Shown: piece after piece, positions 24,185 to 32,918 of the stretch
How the letters are laid out: every line of letters starts with the position of its first letter
How positions within the stretch are numbered: position 1 is the first letter of the stretch
Assembly (NCBI GenBank): GCA_050944415.1
Contig: JBMNRA010000011.1
Span: forward strand, 1-57,695
DNA length: 57,695 nucleotides
DNA from: Ruminococcus_G sp050944415
GTDB lineage: Bacteria > Bacillota > Clostridia > Lachnospirales > Lachnospiraceae
Reading direction: 5' to 3'
Translations under genes and position numbers: made by a program
The notes under the pieces: model-generated
Seen by the model: the letters and a program-made list of their open reading frames with translations, nothing else
Told to the model about the DNA's origin: nothing
Databases searched by the model: none

Positions 24185-25918
24185 GTGATTAACTGGCTTC
24201 AAAAGCGATATGCCCTTTCCAGACAAGGGGCAAAAGATCTGGTAAAAGGCTGTGCAGCCTGCGTTCTGCAAAATCTTTCTTTCATGCTGCCTGTGAGTCT
24301 GCTGTATTTTTTTGTCGCTGATCTGATGAATGACGGCGTTCCCGGTGAAAAAATTGCATTTTATGTCATCGGCTGTGTGGTGTGCATTGGCTTGATTCTG
24401 CTTACCACTTATATTCAGTACAACGCCACTTATTTTGCCACCTATACAGAAAGCGGTGTGCGGCGAATTACACTGGCGGAACGTCTGCGAAAAATCCCGC
24501 TGTCGTTCTTCGGGAAAAAGGATTTGGCCGACCTCACCAGCACCATTATGGCTGACTGTACATTTTTGGAACAGAGTTTCTCCCACTTTATACCCGAACT
24601 GGCAGGCTCCATTATCTCCACAGTCCTGATTTCCATCGGCCTATTAACCTTCGACTGGCGCATGGCGCTGGCGGCTCTTTGGGTATTGCCGATCGCTTTT
24701 GCCATTGTAGGCTTCTCTGCAAAGGTTCAGGAACGGCTCAACCAGAAAGCAATGGATGTGAAGATGGCCTGCGCAGACGGCATTCAGGAATGCATTGAGA
24801 CGGTGCGCGACCTAAAAGCCAACAATGCCGAACAGGAATACTTAAAAGGATTGGAAAAGAAAATCCGCGCTGTGGAACACCGCTCGATTCTAAACGAATT
24901 TGGGCTGGCTGCTTTTGTGGTATCTGCATCCTTGGTTTTAAAACTGGGAATCGCCACGGTTGCTCTTGCAGGCTCTGTCCTGCTGATAAACGGCAGACTT
25001 AATGTGCTGACTTTCTTCCTTTTTTTACTTGTTGTATCAAGGCTTTACGACCCGCTGCAGGGGGCGCTGCAAAATTTGGCGGCCATTATCAGCACCCGCA
25101 CCAATATCGCCCGTATGAATGAAATCCTCGATCATCCGATTCAGCAGGGAGATAACAGACTTTCCAACAAAGGATATGATATTACCTTCGACCGCGTAGA
25201 TTTTGCCTACAACACAGGAGAAACCGTACTGAAAAACGTTTCCTTTACCGCGAAACAGGGAGAGGTTACAGCCTTGGTGGGACCGTCCGGCGGCGGCAAG
25301 ACGACAGTTTCCCGCCTGGCAGCAAGGTTTTGGGATGTAAGCTGTGGGAAAATCACCGTGGGAGGGATGGATATTTCACAGATTGACCCTGAGGCGCTGC
25401 TTTCCCTGTTCTCCATTGTATTTCAGGATGTTACTCTGTTCGACAATACGATTTTGGAGAACATACGGATCGGAAATAAGAACGCTACTGATGAACAGGT
25501 ACTGGCTGCGGGAAGGCTCGCTAATGTAGATGAATTTGTTGAAAAACTGCCGGATGGCTGGAATACTACTATCGGTGAAAACGGGTGCGAGCTTTCCGGA
25601 GGCGAACGACAGCGGATATCCATTGCAAGAGCTTTTCTGAAAAACGCTCCGATTATTCTTTTGGATGAAGCAACCGCTTCACTGGATGTTGAAAATGAAA
25701 CCTTGATTCAAACTGCACTCTCCCGTCTGATCGCGGATAAGACTGTTCTGGTAATTGCCCACAGGATGCGCACTGTAGCCGGAGCGGATAAAATCGTAGT
25801 ACTTTCAGAAGGAACCGTGGCAGAAGAAGGTTCACCGGAAAAGTTAATGAAGCAAAAAGGCCTGTATGCTCATATGGTAAAGTTGCAGACAGAAAGCCAG
25901 AATTGGAAGCTGGCATAA
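24185..25918 (+). CDS. ABC transporter, permease and ATPase fused
   Basis: 577-aa half-transporter of the exporter fold: six helices in residues 1-310, then ATPase domain with Walker A VGPSGGGKTT, signature LSGGERQRISIARA, Walker B IILLDEATA and H-loop AHRMRT. GTG start at 24185 with AAGGAGG eleven bases upstream. The preceding gene is a truncated paralogue, so the usual heterodimer partner is broken; this protein might act as a homodimer or be inactive. Pairs of this type include IrtAB/YbtPQ-like siderophore systems and multidrug exporters; the substrate is not determinable. Confidence 0.88.
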   Translation: MINWLQKRYALSRQGAKDLVKGCAACVLQNLSFMLPVSLLYFFVADLMNDGVPGEKIAFYVIGCVVCIGLILLTTYIQYNATYFATYTESGVRRITLAERLRKIPLSFFGKKDLADLTSTIMADCTFLEQSFSHFIPELAGSIISTVLISIGLLTFDWRMALAALWVLPIAFAIVGFSAKVQERLNQKAMDVKMACADGIQECIETVRDLKANNAEQEYLKGLEKKIRAVEHRSILNEFGLAAFVVSASLVLKLGIATVALAGSVLLINGRLNVLTFFLFLLVVSRLYDPLQGALQNLAAIISTRTNIARMNEILDHPIQQGDNRLSNKGYDITFDRVDFAYNTGETVLKNVSFTAKQGEVTALVGPSGGGKTTVSRLAARFWDVSCGKITVGGMDISQIDPEALLSLFSIVFQDVTLFDNTILENIRIGNKNATDEQVLAAGRLANVDEFVEKLPDGWNTTIGENGCELSGGERQRISIARAFLKNAPIILLDEATASLDVENETLIQTALSRLIADKTVLVIAHRMRTVAGADKIVVLSEGTVAEEGSPEKLMKQKGLYAHMVKLQTESQNWKLA

Positions 25919-26030
25919 TTTTTTCCCCTTCCATAAAATAAACCTCCAAACTGGTAAGTCTGTCTTACATCAGTTTGAAGATTTACTTTAGGATACCCCA
26001 TTTTGAATCTGTCTGCTGATGAAAACGAAT

Positions 26031-26062
26031 CGGAACCGGCGTGACCTGACACGCCGGTTCCG
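26031..26062. terminator. Bidirectional hairpin between the convergent ABC and LtaS-like genes
   Basis: 13-bp perfect stem CGGAACCGGCGTG (26031-26043) with its complement (26050-26062), loop ACCTGA. Plus side: ACTAAAAATCTTTTTATT; minus side: ATTCGTTTTC. A weaker dyad AAACTG-GTAAG lies at 25948-25976. Confidence 0.6.
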
Positions 26063-26084
26063 ACTAAAAATCTTTTTATTCCAA

Positions 26085-28133
26085 TCACTCAGGAATCGAG
26101 GTCAGCTCCGGATCCTCTGAATCGGGAACAGTCTCTTCATAAATCAGTTCATCTGTCCTGGACAGCACACGGTGAGTAGAACTGTTACTCTGCTGCGCCA
26201 CGGTCAGCGAATCTCCATCCTCCAGAACCACATCCCGTACCATCAACAGTGTGGGACTGATATAAATTGTATCCTCTACCAGTTCTCTGTTTATTTCCAG
26301 TTTGCTGGATGCTGTAAAATTCGTGCCGCTGATATAATAAGTTCCATCCGTCATCCGGTTGACTCCGGTGAAAGTAATAGGCACAACTCCCAGCTGCAAA
26401 TCTGTTTTCATAAAAGGATCCTGCCCCTGATATACATACTGCTCGCCATACAGGATATCATACTGCAGCGCTTCCAGATCCACCTGGTAATTCTTCGTTC
26501 CTTTGCGTGTCTGATGATAGGAGATCACTGTTCCGTCATGAATACCGATACGATCCAATACTTCCGCTCCTATCTGATAAGACGCCAGATTGACATCGTC
26601 CTTTTCCAGCCCCATATTATCCCACATCACATACTGTGTCTGGAATAAGTAACGGTTTTCCACATCTTCTGCCGTCAGCCCCATGGTGGGAAGATGATCC
26701 CCGTACATTACCAGAACGACGGGCTCATCGTAATCTTCCAGTGTATCTACCAGCTCCTGAATGAAATCATCCATCTCTTTCAGCTGATTTACATAATACT
26801 CCCAGGAATAATTATTCTTTTCCCGGTTTTCCGCACCTGTTACAGTAATTTCCGGGTCATCCAGCACCGGTTCCGTAGGATAATCTCCGTGACCCTGCAC
26901 AGAAATAGTATAGACATAATCCGGCCCTTCCGTCGCTTCCAGGCATTTCATTATTTCATCCGTCAGGATATAATCCTTCACCCAGTCTGTAGGAGTAGTG
27001 TCAGAAATATCCGGCATATATTCCTCAGAAGTAAATGTCTGGAATCCCAAATTGGCAAAAACTTTTCTTCTGGAATAAAAATTGGCCTCATTATTATGAA
27101 TGGCATGGGTGGAATATCCAAGTCCTTTCAGTACATAGGGCACACTTTCACACGTTTTATCCTGCAGAACAGACTTATATGGATATTCTCCCGGCCCAAA
27201 ATAGTGCAGACTCATACCGGTTATGGTTTCAAATTCCGTATTTGCCGTACCGGCCCCTACAGACGGCACCCGGAAATATCCTGATGTATATTCTTTCATC
27301 AGTTTCCGGAAATTGGGAATAGGGTCTTCCGAAAGCTTGAGAAATTCCACCAGTTCCGGATCGAAAAAAGATTCCAGCTGCAGAAATACTATATTCACCG
27401 GTTCCTCCGGCAGCTCAGTTTTTTCATTCGTCTGGGTACTGCGGACTATTTTCTGCATCAGTTCTTCCCCATAGCCATTGGGGCAGTCTATACCCGTATT
27501 AAAAAAGGTAGTCCCGAGACAGTAAGGAAAACCGTAATCTTCATAGGCAAAGGCAATGTTGCCGAAATAGCTGGAAAGAACCCTCTCTTTAAGCGCCAGA
27601 TTCGTCACCAGCAGAAAAGAAGCTGCAGCGACAATAACCAGAGGAATATTCAGTCTGTAATACATTTTCCCCTTGTACTTCGGTGCTTTGACAGCCAGAA
27701 AAACAAGCCCGGCTATCAACAGAATAAAAAGAATGATTACCACAACGACCATGCCCACGGACAGATATTTATTCAGTATCCGAAGACTTTCTGTTACGAG
27801 CTTCAGGTCAGGACCGGTAAAAGGCGTAACTCTGCAGGCCAGAACCACACCGTTGATAATTCCAAGAATCAGCCATATGGCAAAAATGAGAGTCCGGGCA
27901 AAAATCCTTCTTCTCGTCAGGTATACCAGCGTCGTCGTCACAAAAATCAGAAATGCATTATATAAAAATACAAGTCTGCTGTCCAGCATATAACTGACCG
28001 CATCATAGAAAGAATGGCGGCAGATCGCTTCCATGATCAGATACAACAGACATACACCCAGAAACTGCAGAGGCAGCGAAAACCAGTTGCATATCTGAAC
28101 CACTTTCCCCCTGTTGATTTTAATTCTTTTCAT
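26085..28133 (-). CDS. LTA synthase-like membrane sulfatase with C-terminal Ig-like extension
   Basis: 682 aa. About five N-terminal helices (18-180), then an extracellular alkaline-phosphatase-fold domain: metal ligand Glu-254 in LQLESF, nucleophile Thr-296 in GAGTANTE, and YGDHLPTMG. The family polymerises or transfers glycerol phosphate from phosphatidylglycerol. After the catalytic domain there are about 90 extra residues (VVPITFTGVNRMTDGTYYISGTNF) with the look of an IPT/TIG-like beta domain, not usual in LtaS. Starts 5 bp after the valS stop with only a weak ribosome binding site, so it is probably co-transcribed with valS. Confidence 0.85.
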   Translation of the reverse strand: MKRIKINRGKVVQICNWFSLPLQFLGVCLLYLIMEAICRHSFYDAVSYMLDSRLVFLYNAFLIFVTTTLVYLTRRRIFARTLIFAIWLILGIINGVVLACRVTPFTGPDLKLVTESLRILNKYLSVGMVVVVIILFILLIAGLVFLAVKAPKYKGKMYYRLNIPLVIVAAASFLLVTNLALKERVLSSYFGNIAFAYEDYGFPYCLGTTFFNTGIDCPNGYGEELMQKIVRSTQTNEKTELPEEPVNIVFLQLESFFDPELVEFLKLSEDPIPNFRKLMKEYTSGYFRVPSVGAGTANTEFETITGMSLHYFGPGEYPYKSVLQDKTCESVPYVLKGLGYSTHAIHNNEANFYSRRKVFANLGFQTFTSEEYMPDISDTTPTDWVKDYILTDEIMKCLEATEGPDYVYTISVQGHGDYPTEPVLDDPEITVTGAENREKNNYSWEYYVNQLKEMDDFIQELVDTLEDYDEPVVLVMYGDHLPTMGLTAEDVENRYLFQTQYVMWDNMGLEKDDVNLASYQIGAEVLDRIGIHDGTVISYHQTRKGTKNYQVDLEALQYDILYGEQYVYQGQDPFMKTDLQLGVVPITFTGVNRMTDGTYYISGTNFTASSKLEINRELVEDTIYISPTLLMVRDVVLEDGDSLTVAQQSNSSTHRVLSRTDELIYEETVPDSEDPELTSIPE

Positions 28134-28138
28134 GATCT

Positions 28139-30784
28139 TTACAGTTGTTTCAACCTTTCTTTAACCTGTTCCATCATCTTTGTATATTTCTCCAGCTTTT
28201 CCCTTTCTTCCTGAACTTTGGCCTCCGGCGCTTTGCTTATGAATTTTTCATTGCCCAGCATACCTTTCACACGGCTTAATTCTTTGTTCAGACGTTCCTC
28301 TTCTTTCAAAAGACGCTCCCGTTCCTTTTCCTTGTCCACCAGCTCATCCAGAGGAAGATATACCACTGAACCCGGAACAACCACAGAAATTGCATCGTCG
28401 CCAATGCCGGTTCTGTCACTTTGAACGGTCACCTGTCCGGCTCCCATCAGCTTTTGATACATTTCTTTTAAAGCATCCAGACGCTGCTGCACCGCATGAT
28501 CCTCCGGCACAATGATCACATGAATCTTTTTGGATGGAGCAACATTCATTTCGGATCTGATATTACGCACACCTTTTACAATTTCTTTTACATTTTCCAC
28601 TGTCTGCTCCGCCTGCGGATCATTCCAGTCTTCCCGGTATTCCGGCCAACTGGAAATCATAATAGATTCCTCTTCCGGATGGAGCGTACAGTAAATTTCT
28701 TCGGTAATAAAAGGCATATACGGATGGAGAAGCTTCAGGGCGCCTGACAGAACAGTTTTCAGCGTCCACAAAGCACATCCGGCCGCTTCCGGTTTTTCTT
28801 CTTTTGCCCAGATCCTCTGTTTCGCAATTTCAATATACCAGTCGCAGAATTCATCCCAGATAAAATCATGAATCTTGGATACGGCAATCCCCAGCTCAAA
28901 GCTTTCCATATTGTCAGTCACTTCTTTTGTCAGCGAATTCAGCCGGGACAGAATCCATCTGTCCGCCGTCTCCAGCTGATCTTTTTCCGGCTCTTTTATG
29001 TTGACATCTTCCATATTCATCAGAATAAACCGTGAAGCATTCCATATCTTATTGGCAAAATTCCGGCTTGCCTCAACCCGTTCCCAGTAGAAACGCATGT
29101 CATTTCCGGGCGCATTGCCGGTGATCAGGGTAAGTCTCAGAGCGTCCGCACCGTACTGATCAATTACCTGCAGCGGATCAATTCCATTACCCAGAGATTT
29201 ACTCATCTTTCTTCCCTGGGAATCTCTGACAAGGCCATGAATCAGCACATGCTTGAAAGGTGATTTGCCTGTCTGCTCCAGTCCGGAAAATACCATACGG
29301 ATAACCCAGAAGAAAATAATATCATATCCCGTTACCAGCACATTGGTGGGATAGAAATATTCCAGCTCCGGTGTCTTATCCGGCCAGCCCAGTGTAGAGA
29401 AAGGCCACAGTGCGGAAGAAAACCAGGTATCCAGCGTATCCTCATCCTGTGTCAGATGAGTACAGCCGCATTTGGGGCATTTGTCCGGCATTCCTCTCTG
29501 CACCACTACTTCCCCACATTCATCACAGTAATAGGCCGGAATCCGATGCCCCCACCAAAGCTGACGTGAAATACACCAGTCTTTAATATTTTCCAGCCAG
29601 TGCAGATAAATTTTATCAAACCGTTCCGGTACAAAATTCAGATCATCCGTTTTCAGAACATCCATGGCCGCCTTGGCCATCTCTTTCATTCTGACAAACC
29701 ACTGGGGCTTAACCATTGGCTCTACCGTAGTCTTGCACCGATCATGAGTACCCACACTGTGCTCATGATCCACTACTTTTACCAACAGCCCCTGCTTTTC
29801 GAGATCTTCCACCATAGCTTTCCGGGCCTCGTAACGGTCCATTCCCGCATATTTTCCGCCCCGCTCATTAATGGTAGCATCATCATTCATAATATTGATT
29901 TCTTCCAGATTATGGCGCTTGCCGACTTCAAAATCGTTGGGGTCGTGGGCCGGTGTGATTTTTACACATCCTGTTCCGAATTCCATATCCACATATTCAT
30001 CCGCGATGACCGGAATCTCCCGGTCTGTCAGCGGCAGCTTCAGCATCTTGCCTATCAGATGGGTATATCTCTCATCCTGAGGATTAACCGCAACGGCAGT
30101 ATCGCCCAGAAGTGTCTCCGGACGGGTAGTTGCAATTTCCACATACTGATTCTCTTCTCCAACAACCGGATATTTGATATGCCAGAAATGCCCTTTTTGA
30201 TCGATATGTTCCACTTCCGCATCTGAAATAGAAGTCTGGCAGACGGGACACCAATTGATAATTCTGGAGCCCTTGTAAATATAGCCTTTTTTATACAGAT
30301 TCAGGAAAACTTCCTCCACTGCCCGGGAACATCCTTCATCCATGGTAAAGCGTTCTCTCTCCCAATCAGCGGAAGATCCCATTTTTTTCAGCTGGTTAAT
30401 GATTTTTCCGCCGTATTCTTCTTTCCATGCCCAGGCATGCTTCAGAAATTCCTCCCGGCCGATTTCATCTTTGTCAATTCCTTCTTCTTTCAGTTTTTCA
30501 ATAACCTTTACCTCTGTGGCAATGGCTGCATGGTCTGTTCCCGGCTGCCAGAGCGCTTCATAACCCTGCATTCTTTTAAAACGGATCAGAATATCCTGCA
30601 TGGTATTATCCAGAGCATGTCCCATATGAAGCTGTCCCGTTACGTTTGGCGGGGGCATCACAATAGTAAACGGTTTTTTATCCGGATTGACCTTGGCATG
30701 GAAATATCCCTTGTCCAGCCAATTCTGATAGATCCGGTCTTCCATTTCTTTCGGGTTATAAACCTTGGCTAATTCTCTGTTCAT
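28139..30784 (-). CDS. valS: Valyl-tRNA synthetase
   Basis: 881-aa class I synthetase. HIGH-type motif PPPNVTGQLHMGHALD, KMSKS motif GRKMSKSLGNG, CP1 editing domain (about 200-340), a Cys4 zinc site (CDECGEVV...CPKCGCTH) and a C-terminal coiled coil (about 810-881). The start MNRELAKVYNPKEM at 30784 is chosen for its AGGAGGTAAT site; the frame reaches five codons further. A valine T-box lies upstream. Confidence 0.97.
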   Translation of the reverse strand: MNRELAKVYNPKEMEDRIYQNWLDKGYFHAKVNPDKKPFTIVMPPPNVTGQLHMGHALDNTMQDILIRFKRMQGYEALWQPGTDHAAIATEVKVIEKLKEEGIDKDEIGREEFLKHAWAWKEEYGGKIINQLKKMGSSADWERERFTMDEGCSRAVEEVFLNLYKKGYIYKGSRIINWCPVCQTSISDAEVEHIDQKGHFWHIKYPVVGEENQYVEIATTRPETLLGDTAVAVNPQDERYTHLIGKMLKLPLTDREIPVIADEYVDMEFGTGCVKITPAHDPNDFEVGKRHNLEEINIMNDDATINERGGKYAGMDRYEARKAMVEDLEKQGLLVKVVDHEHSVGTHDRCKTTVEPMVKPQWFVRMKEMAKAAMDVLKTDDLNFVPERFDKIYLHWLENIKDWCISRQLWWGHRIPAYYCDECGEVVVQRGMPDKCPKCGCTHLTQDEDTLDTWFSSALWPFSTLGWPDKTPELEYFYPTNVLVTGYDIIFFWVIRMVFSGLEQTGKSPFKHVLIHGLVRDSQGRKMSKSLGNGIDPLQVIDQYGADALRLTLITGNAPGNDMRFYWERVEASRNFANKIWNASRFILMNMEDVNIKEPEKDQLETADRWILSRLNSLTKEVTDNMESFELGIAVSKIHDFIWDEFCDWYIEIAKQRIWAKEEKPEAAGCALWTLKTVLSGALKLLHPYMPFITEEIYCTLHPEEESIMISSWPEYREDWNDPQAEQTVENVKEIVKGVRNIRSEMNVAPSKKIHVIIVPEDHAVQQRLDALKEMYQKLMGAGQVTVQSDRTGIGDDAISVVVPGSVVYLPLDELVDKEKERERLLKEEERLNKELSRVKGMLGNEKFISKAPEAKVQEEREKLEKYTKMMEQVKERLKQL

Positions 30785-30800
30785 ATTACCTCCTGTCAAT

Positions 30801-31040
30801 GAAAAAGCCCTTTACACATCCGTGCAAAGGGCGAGTTTATCGCGGTACCACCTTTATTATCCGCCATATGACGGATATCTCTGCTGTCCTGTAACGCAGA
30901 CAACACGTGCCGGCTTATTTCTGGTTTCTCGGCCGGCCGGTTCCAAAGCTACCTTCCGTTTTCCCTTCCCGGTGACGGCTTCCAGCCTTTGACCGTCCCT
31001 CTCTGCAGGGGTCTGAAAACGTACTCCTCTTTTTCATAAC
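30801..31040 (-). ncRNA. T-box riboswitch of valS
   Basis: The antiterminator box AAGGTGGTACCGCG (minus strand, complement of 30841-30854) is canonical. Terminator stem GCCCTTTGCAC with TGTAAAGGGC (30807-30832) followed by TTTTT. Stem I spans about 30935-31035, with CGTTTTC pairing to GAAAACG and the specifier loop GAAGGTAGC; GUA there is a valine codon, matching the downstream gene. Uncharged tRNA-Val would favour read-through. Confidence 0.93.
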
Positions 31041-31058
31041 CTTTACCAATTGGATTTA

Positions 31059-31088
31059 ATCATAAGACATTTTCCGCATGGTTGTCAA
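31059..31088 (-). promoter_or_regulatory. Promoter of the valS T-box transcript
   Basis: Minus strand: TTGACA (31088-31083), 18-bp spacer, TATGAT (31064-31059). The start site would be near 31052, just ahead of stem I. Confidence 0.75.
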
Positions 31089-31411
31089 GCCTTTCCTTGT
31101 GTAAAAAGCAACTATTCCTTCATATGACCATCGGAATAACAGAACAGTTACTGAAAAAAGTATGGCAGACGGGAAATCGCAGTCCCGCTGCCACACTCTT
31201 AAAAGTGGATGATTCTTCCTGCTGTCCACGAGCAAACGAACGCCGGTTAAGAGGAAACATTGATAAGATTGCCGTTGCGGAGGAAAATATTATCAATTTA
31301 ACCGGTCTTTCAAAATCGGAGTATCATCCTGCCGTTTAATTTTGCATAATCCGTATTATAAGGTCTCAAACCGTTATGTTTTCTTGCTATTCCATATTTC
31401 TGGAACCATGC
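31089..31411. other. Gene-free stretch between the cobalamin riboswitch terminator and the valS promoter
   Basis: About 320 bp without a convincing gene. A plus-strand 85-codon frame (31082-31339) has no ribosome binding site and no recognised family. A GC-rich dyad GGCAG-ACGGGA/TCCCG-CTGCC lies at about 31163-31192. This is where the riboswitch-controlled gene would be expected; the stretch may be what is left after its loss. Confidence 0.5.
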
Positions 31412-31450
31412 CAACAAAAAATGCCTGCTCCGTATAAACAAAGCAGACAT
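31412..31450 (-). terminator. Terminator downstream of the cobalamin riboswitch
   Basis: Minus strand: ATGTCTGCTTTG, loop TTTATA, CGGAGCAGGCAT (31450-31421), then TTTTTTGTT. Twelve-pair stem including G-U pairs; a candidate expression platform or simple stop. Confidence 0.75.
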
Positions 31451-31502
31451 ATCACTTGCAGGCGATAAATCAGGATTGTTAAACTTTACACGGAAGCTTC
31501 AA

Positions 31503-31693
31503 CCTTGTACACAGTAAGCAGGTTTCCTGACTTATAGATCATCGCTTTACTTCCCCTTCTCATACAAAACGTACAATGGGATACTGAAGTATCGCTCCCT
31601 AAATACAGTGACCGGATCGCTTGGGATTCTCACCCAATTCCCTCTTCATCGGAAATTTCCGATGCACTTACTGCATTAATATGGAATTATACA
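31503..31693 (-). ncRNA. Cobalamin (B12) riboswitch, no obvious target gene
   Basis: Minus strand reads GAAGAGGGAATTGGGTGAGA, then ATCCCAAGCGATCCGGTCACTG, and ends with AAGTCAGGAAACCTGCTTACTG: the core of adenosylcobalamin aptamers, including the B12-box-like GTCAGGA..CCTGC segment. The closing stem pairs CAGTAAG near 31670 with CTTACTG near 31513. A promoter and a terminator bracket it. No ORF follows for more than 300 bp before the valS promoter. Confidence 0.88.
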
Positions 31694-31699
31694 AAAATT

Positions 31700-31728
31700 A
31701 TATTATCACACATTGTCCGCCGCGTCAA
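31700..31728 (-). promoter_or_regulatory. Promoter of the cobalamin riboswitch transcript
   Basis: Minus strand: TTGACG (31728-31723), 17-bp spacer, TAATAT (31705-31700). Its -35 lies in the last codons of a possible 44-aa ORF. Confidence 0.7.
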
Positions 31729-31840
31729 CCGCTATTTCACCTGTTTGCAGTAATCCGCATTTCAGATACGTAATTTTATCATACGCTAATTGTTTTTCCG
31801 TTTCTTCTGTGATACGATAATACAAATCTTTCAAAGTCAT
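31706..31840 (-). CDS. Possible 44-aa ORF or gene remnant
   Basis: Reads MTLKDLYYRITEETEKQLAY and ends EIAVDAADNV. The composition looks like real protein (amphipathic, varied codons), but there is no ribosome binding site, and its end overlaps the promoter of the cobalamin riboswitch. It could be a small gene or the tail of a lost one. No family recognised. Confidence 0.3.
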   Translation of the reverse strand: MTLKDLYYRITEETEKQLAYDKITYLKCGLLQTGEIAVDAADNV

Positions 31841-31873
31841 TATTAAAAAAATATCCGAGGTCACAATGAAAAT

Positions 31874-32491
31874 ATGAAAACACTTCTTTTTATCGGTGAC
31901 AGTATCACTGACAGCCACCGGCTGTTTCTGGATACACCTTACAGCCTGGGAGATGGATATGTGTCTGTAATCTACAGCCGTCTTCCTCATAATTGCTTCA
32001 CTGTAATCAACCGGGGGCATGACGGGTTCACCAGTGCAGACCTGTTGCGCTGCCTGAAAAGGGACTGTCTGGATCTTGCTCCGGATATCATCACCATTTT
32101 AATCGGCGTCAATGATATCGCAGCTCAGATTTACGGACAAATTGACCGTATTCCTCTAAAGTTCGAAGAAATTTACAAAGAAATTTTATCTCAGATCCGG
32201 CTATCTCTTCCTCACGCCGAGCTTATTCTGATGGAACCCTTTGTCTTTTCCCGTCCTGAGGAATACCTTCTGTTTCATCCCCTTGTCCGTCAGGAAAGCA
32301 AAGTCATTAAAACTCTTGCTGCTTCGTATCACAGTCTGTTCCTGCCCCTTCACGATCGAATGAACAGCCGGAACGATGCCCTGGGCGGCTCTCCTTTTAC
32401 CCTGGACGGTATCCATCTTTCTCAAAAGGGCTGTCAGTTCCTGGCTGACCTCTGGCTGGAAGCGGCTGCTTCCCTCCTTACTCCTGACTGA
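31874..32491 (+). CDS. SGNH/GDSL-type hydrolase
   Basis: 205 aa. Block I FIGDSITD (nucleophile Ser-10), block II Gly near NRGHDG, block III GVNDIA, block V DGIHLS with the catalytic Asp and His (about 180-183). No signal peptide, so the esterase or deacetylase is cytoplasmic; the substrate is unknown. The GAGGT site lies twelve bases from this ATG but close to an ATG at 31866 that encodes only MKI and whose stop overlaps this start. Confidence 0.88.
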   Translation: MKTLLFIGDSITDSHRLFLDTPYSLGDGYVSVIYSRLPHNCFTVINRGHDGFTSADLLRCLKRDCLDLAPDIITILIGVNDIAAQIYGQIDRIPLKFEEIYKEILSQIRLSLPHAELILMEPFVFSRPEEYLLFHPLVRQESKVIKTLAASYHSLFLPLHDRMNSRNDALGGSPFTLDGIHLSQKGCQFLADLWLEAAASLLTPD

Positions 32492-32666
32492 GTTTTCTCT
32501 TGCGTTTGGTAACCAGACCGCCGATCCGTCCTGTCTCTTTTGCCGAAAGAGTTTTCCAGCCGTTTTCCAGCACTCGATCCAACAGTCCCAGCTCTTCTGC
32601 AATCTCATATTTCAACCGCTCTTCCTGGGACACCTGGCTTAGATCCACTTTCTTTTCTTTCTTCAT
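32478..32666 (-). CDS. Small acid-soluble spore protein, alpha/beta type
   Basis: 62 aa. LKYEIAEELGLLDRVLENGW matches the first conserved block of alpha/beta SASPs and GRIGGLVTKRKRKL the second, which binds DNA in the spore and includes the region of GPR cleavage in the family. A short N-terminus and the GW element resemble SspF-like members. Its ribosome binding site lies in the right arm of the terminator immediately upstream. It overlaps the convergent SGNH gene end by 14 bases. Confidence 0.85.
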   Translation of the reverse strand: MKKEKKVDLSQVSQEERLKYEIAEELGLLDRVLENGWKTLSAKETGRIGGLVTKRKRKLSQE

Positions 32667-32704
32667 AAAAAGTCACACTCCTTTTCTTTTGGGAGTATGA
32701 CCTT
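32667..32704 (-). terminator. Terminator after the PspC gene that also holds the SASP ribosome binding site
   Basis: Minus strand: GTCATACTCC (32701-32692), loop CAAAAGAAAA, GGAGTGTGAC (32681-32672), then TTTTT directly before the SASP ATG at 32666. The right arm contains AAAGGAG. Confidence 0.75.
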
Positions 32705-32723
32705 TTTTTCTTTTTTTATTCTT
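32695..32723 (-). promoter_or_regulatory. Candidate sigma-G promoter of the SASP gene, inside the terminator
   Basis: Minus strand: GAATA (about 32723-32719), 17 A/G-rich bases, CATACTC (32699-32693) as -10. It matches GMATR and CATNH, but not the final TA (TC instead). Initiation would fall in the hairpin loop. The -10 is the left arm of the terminator stem. Confidence 0.45.
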
Positions 32724-32904
32724 ATTTCGGAATAATAATGGCCGCTATAATATAGGCCAGAATTCCAGAACCGCCAAGACATGAGAACAAAACCCAGCCC
32801 AGCCGTACCAGCGTAGGATCAATATTGAAAAACTCTGCGATTCCCCCGCAGACTCCCGCCAGCATATAATTGGTAGATGAACGATATAGTCTCTTATTTT
32901 CCAT
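32722..32904 (-). CDS. PspC-domain membrane protein
   Basis: 60 aa: RLYRSSTNYMLAGVCGGIAE then FNIDPTLVRLGWVLF and a hydrophobic C-terminus, the complete PspC domain. The start MENKRLYRS at 32904 has AGGAGG; the frame beyond it is discarded. Last gene of the padR-DUF1700-DUF4097-pspC cassette, an envelope-stress-type module. Confidence 0.93.
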   Translation of the reverse strand: MENKRLYRSSTNYMLAGVCGGIAEFFNIDPTLVRLGWVLFSCLGGSGILAYIIAAIIIPK

Positions 32905-32918
32905 AATAAAACCTCCTG

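Noticed and set aside
25948..25976. Dyad AAACTG-GTAAG...CTTAC-AT-CAGTTT as the ABC terminator
   Set aside because: No U-run follows; the 13-bp hairpin at 26031-26062 is the better candidate.
31082..31339. 85-codon plus-strand frame
   Set aside because: No ribosome binding site, begins in the valS promoter, unlikely composition; kept only as a note of a possible gene remnant.
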